Assembly (NCBI GenBank): GCA_020443945.1
Contig: JAIZWN010000385.1
Span: forward strand, 1 to 7,437
DNA length: 7,437 nucleotides
Direction: 5' to 3'
From: Candidatus Thiosymbion ectosymbiont of Robbea hypermnestra
GTDB lineage: Bacteria; Pseudomonadota; Gammaproteobacteria; Chromatiales; Chromatiaceae
In this document: positions 6,658 to 7,437 of the stretch, piece by piece
Layout of the letters: every line of letters begins with the position of its first letter
How positions within the stretch are numbered: the stretch's first letter is position 1
The notes under the pieces: generated by a model
Told to the model about the DNA's origin: nothing
The model's input: the letters and a program-made list of their open reading frames with translations, nothing else
The model's database searches: none
Position numbers and translations under genes: made by a program

Positions 6658-6714
6658 AAGGGGTCAGGTCTTGATCCGTGACCCTTGAAGGCACGGGTCA
6701 AGACCTGACCCCTT
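6658..6714. repeat. Long hairpin of the GGGGTCAGGTCTTGA repeat family
   Basis: Arms 6660-6680 and 6692-6712 (21 bases each) are complementary except for one T/G pair, which is a wobble in plus-strand RNA, around an 11-base loop ACCCTTGAAGG. AA before and TT after extend the stem to 23. Bases 6658-6712 match 2427-2481 with one difference in 55, so this is a discrete copied unit. It lies in the 175-bp gap between the small coiled-coil gene and the TPR gene and could separate their transcripts. No T-run follows. Confidence 0.88.
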
Positions 6715-6752
6715 TACCGAATTGTGAATAAAGAGAATTTTCAAGAGGGCAT

Positions 6753-6971
6753 TCATATTGCGCCAATCGCGCGCAGTAATGGCAAGATTTGAGCCGCAAT
6801 CACAATTCCCAGCATCCATTTCACCACGGATAGCTCGCGCTTGACCTCGATAATATCGGCTTTGGTCGCCAGGTTTTCCGCGGACAGTGCTTCCGCTGCC
6901 TGCCTGGCGTCGTCTTCCGGTACTCCGGCCTTACGGAAGGCGTTGTATACCTCTGAAATCATCCTTGTCAT
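6753..6971 (-). CDS. Small coiled-coil protein with C-terminal membrane segment
   Basis: The 72 residues start MTRMISEVYNAFRKAGVPED. An N-terminal helical region (residues 4-34, AFRKAGVPEDDARQAAEAL) is followed by ATKADIIEVKRELSVVKWML (36-55), with heptad-like spacing of hydrophobics, and a hydrophobic segment at about 51-67. This resembles the small bacterial CCDC90/DUF1640-like proteins, which share the LATKADI...K.EL...KWM pattern and end in a membrane anchor; their role is not established. I chose the ATG at 6971: GAGGCGGAAACG precedes it, and the 81 codons upstream look non-coding and cross degenerate repeats. The gene lies just upstream of, and in the same direction as, the membrane-anchored TPR gene, with a repeat hairpin between. 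Confidence 0.72.
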   Translation of the reverse strand: MTRMISEVYNAFRKAGVPEDDARQAAEALSAENLATKADIIEVKRELSVVKWMLGIVIAAQILPLLRAIGAI

Positions 6972-7315
6972 TTTCGTTTCCGCCTCGGGTTGGGGACAAA
7001 TCGAACGATGCCCGCTCGTGATGGCGCATGAAATAACGAACAGGATAAACGCAAATCCTGATTGGTACCCATTGTAGGATGGGCAAAGCCAGCGTCCGGC
7101 AAGCCGGTTCAGAGTCCCAGGCATCCCCCAGGGTCCTGCGAGCCAGCGCCGCTTACGGAACGCACAAAGCGAAGCGTGCCCATCGATCCGTGCCGTAGGC
7201 CGGGTTGCGCCCACCAGGAGTCACCCGTTCCGACCAGCCCATCGATCCTGCCGTGCCGGGTGAGCCATTCCTTCAGGAAAGAAATAATCGTTCCCATACT
7301 ACAAATCAGGGACCG
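6972..7315. other. Gene-free stretch with degenerate repeats, between divergent genes
   Basis: No convincing gene is seen between the minus-strand small gene and the right-edge plus-strand gene. Both need promoters here, but I found no clear -35/-10 pair. The open frames in this stretch are short, lack ribosome binding sites and show no recognisable domain. The middle part consists of broken palindromic repeats, described separately. Confidence 0.5.
7074..7248. repeat. Degenerate GTAG-headed palindromic repeats
   Basis: GTAG at 7074-7077 leads into GATGGGCA (7078-7085), whose complement TGCCCATC lies 91 bases away at 7177-7184. CAAAGC appears beside both halves (7084-7089 and 7165-7170). Intact repeats of the form GTAGGATGGGCAAAGC...GCGTGCCCATC are common between genes in gammaproteobacteria, so this looks like one copy split by about 80 bases or two partial copies. 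A second GTAG (7195-7198) heads another truncated palindrome (GGG/CCC around TTGCG). GCCCATCGATCC is repeated directly at 7178-7189 and 7237-7248. GTAG heads are typical of REPs served by RAYT transposases; none is in view. Confidence 0.55.
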
Positions 7316-7423
7316 ACAACAAACCACCCGGCCGTCATTCCAGCGGTGGTAGTGTTCTAACTTTGTTGTTTCCGGGATTCAGTGTATATCGCCAAGGAGA
7401 ACAAAGTGACGGCACCACCGCTG
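7316..7423 (+). promoter_or_regulatory. Possible leader with two mutually exclusive hairpins before the right-edge gene
   Basis: The segment 7341-7369 can pair in two ways. Upstream: ACAACAAA (7316-7323) with TTTGTTGT (7362-7369), and inside it CCACC (7324-7328) with GGTGG (7345-7349). Downstream: CAGCGGTGGT (7341-7350) with ACCACCGCTG (7414-7423), and inside it ACTTTGTT (7360-7367) with AACAAAGT (7400-7407). Both sets are properly nested. The downstream form ties up the first two bases of the GTG start and sits against the Shine-Dalgarno. A weak promoter-like pair TTGTTG (7363-7368) and TATATC (7385-7390), 16 bases apart, would start RNA inside this region and conflict with a leader role. 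Confidence 0.35.
7394..7400 (+). promoter_or_regulatory. Ribosome binding site of the right-edge gene
   Basis: AAGGAGA is a near-perfect Shine-Dalgarno; its GGAG core is six bases before GTG 7406. It is the strongest such site in the window and the main reason to call a gene here. Confidence 0.7.
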
Positions 7424-7437
7424 ACAGGTCGAGCCAT
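7406..7437 (+). CDS. Start of an unidentified protein, cut by the window edge
   Basis: GTG at 7406 opens a frame MTAPPLTGRA that is still open at the last base (ten codons plus two bases). The strong AAGGAGA at the right distance supports it. Too little protein is present to name a family. The first codons also form the 3' half of a possible start-blocking hairpin with 7341-7367. An alternative reading is that the inverted repeats mark the end of a mobile element whose transposase begins here; nothing in view decides this. Confidence 0.5.
   Translation, partial: MTAPPLTGRA

Noticed and set aside
6578..6694. N-terminal extension of the TPR protein by 39 residues
   Set aside because: The extension is encoded in part by a palindromic repeat, lacks a ribosome binding site and would bury the signal anchor; ATG 6577 has AGGGAG at five bases.
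6972..7214. N-terminal extension of the small coiled-coil protein by 81 residues
   Set aside because: The extra part crosses degenerate repeats and has no recognisable sequence; the family-like portion starts at 6971.

Overview
The window looks like chromosomal DNA from a GC-rich gammaproteobacterium. A purple-sulfur-type (Chromatiales-like) relative is my best guess, based on GC content, on UvrB resembling the E. coli protein, and on the crowd of short palindromic repeats between genes. This placement is inference; no marker gene settles it.

Layout. uvrB (120-2126, +) encodes the damage-recognition helicase of nucleotide excision repair. It converges on a minus-strand series which, read right to left, is: a 72-residue coiled-coil/membrane protein (6971-6753), a large membrane-anchored TPR protein (6577-4079), queF for queuosine synthesis (4214-3825), and an FGGY-family sugar kinase (3797-2433). 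At the right edge a plus-strand gene with a strong Shine-Dalgarno sequence starts at 7406 and leaves the window after ten codons.

The most striking content is repeats. One dispersed family, core GGGGTCAGGTCTTGA, occurs seven times at three places: the uvrB/kinase junction (four copies), the TPR/queF junction (one) and the small-gene/TPR gap (two). Two of these sites carry almost the same 55-bp hairpin (one difference). Copies run into coding sequence: the last 24 residues and stop codon of the kinase are repeat-derived, and a copy in the tail of the TPR gene is read through so that its frame overlaps queF by 136 nt. A second family (four hairpins centred on GCTCCAGC or its complement) lies after uvrB, degenerate GTAG-headed palindromes lie at 7074-7248, and an AATCC array precedes uvrB.

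The TPR protein contains eight exact-length 47-residue units (141 bp of DNA each), the C-terminal ones very alike, suggesting recent duplication or homogenisation. The region before the right-edge gene can form two mutually exclusive nested hairpins, one of which covers the start codon. I see no complete new defence or metabolic system. The repeat-driven remodelling of gene ends and the possible leader switch are the observations most worth checking.
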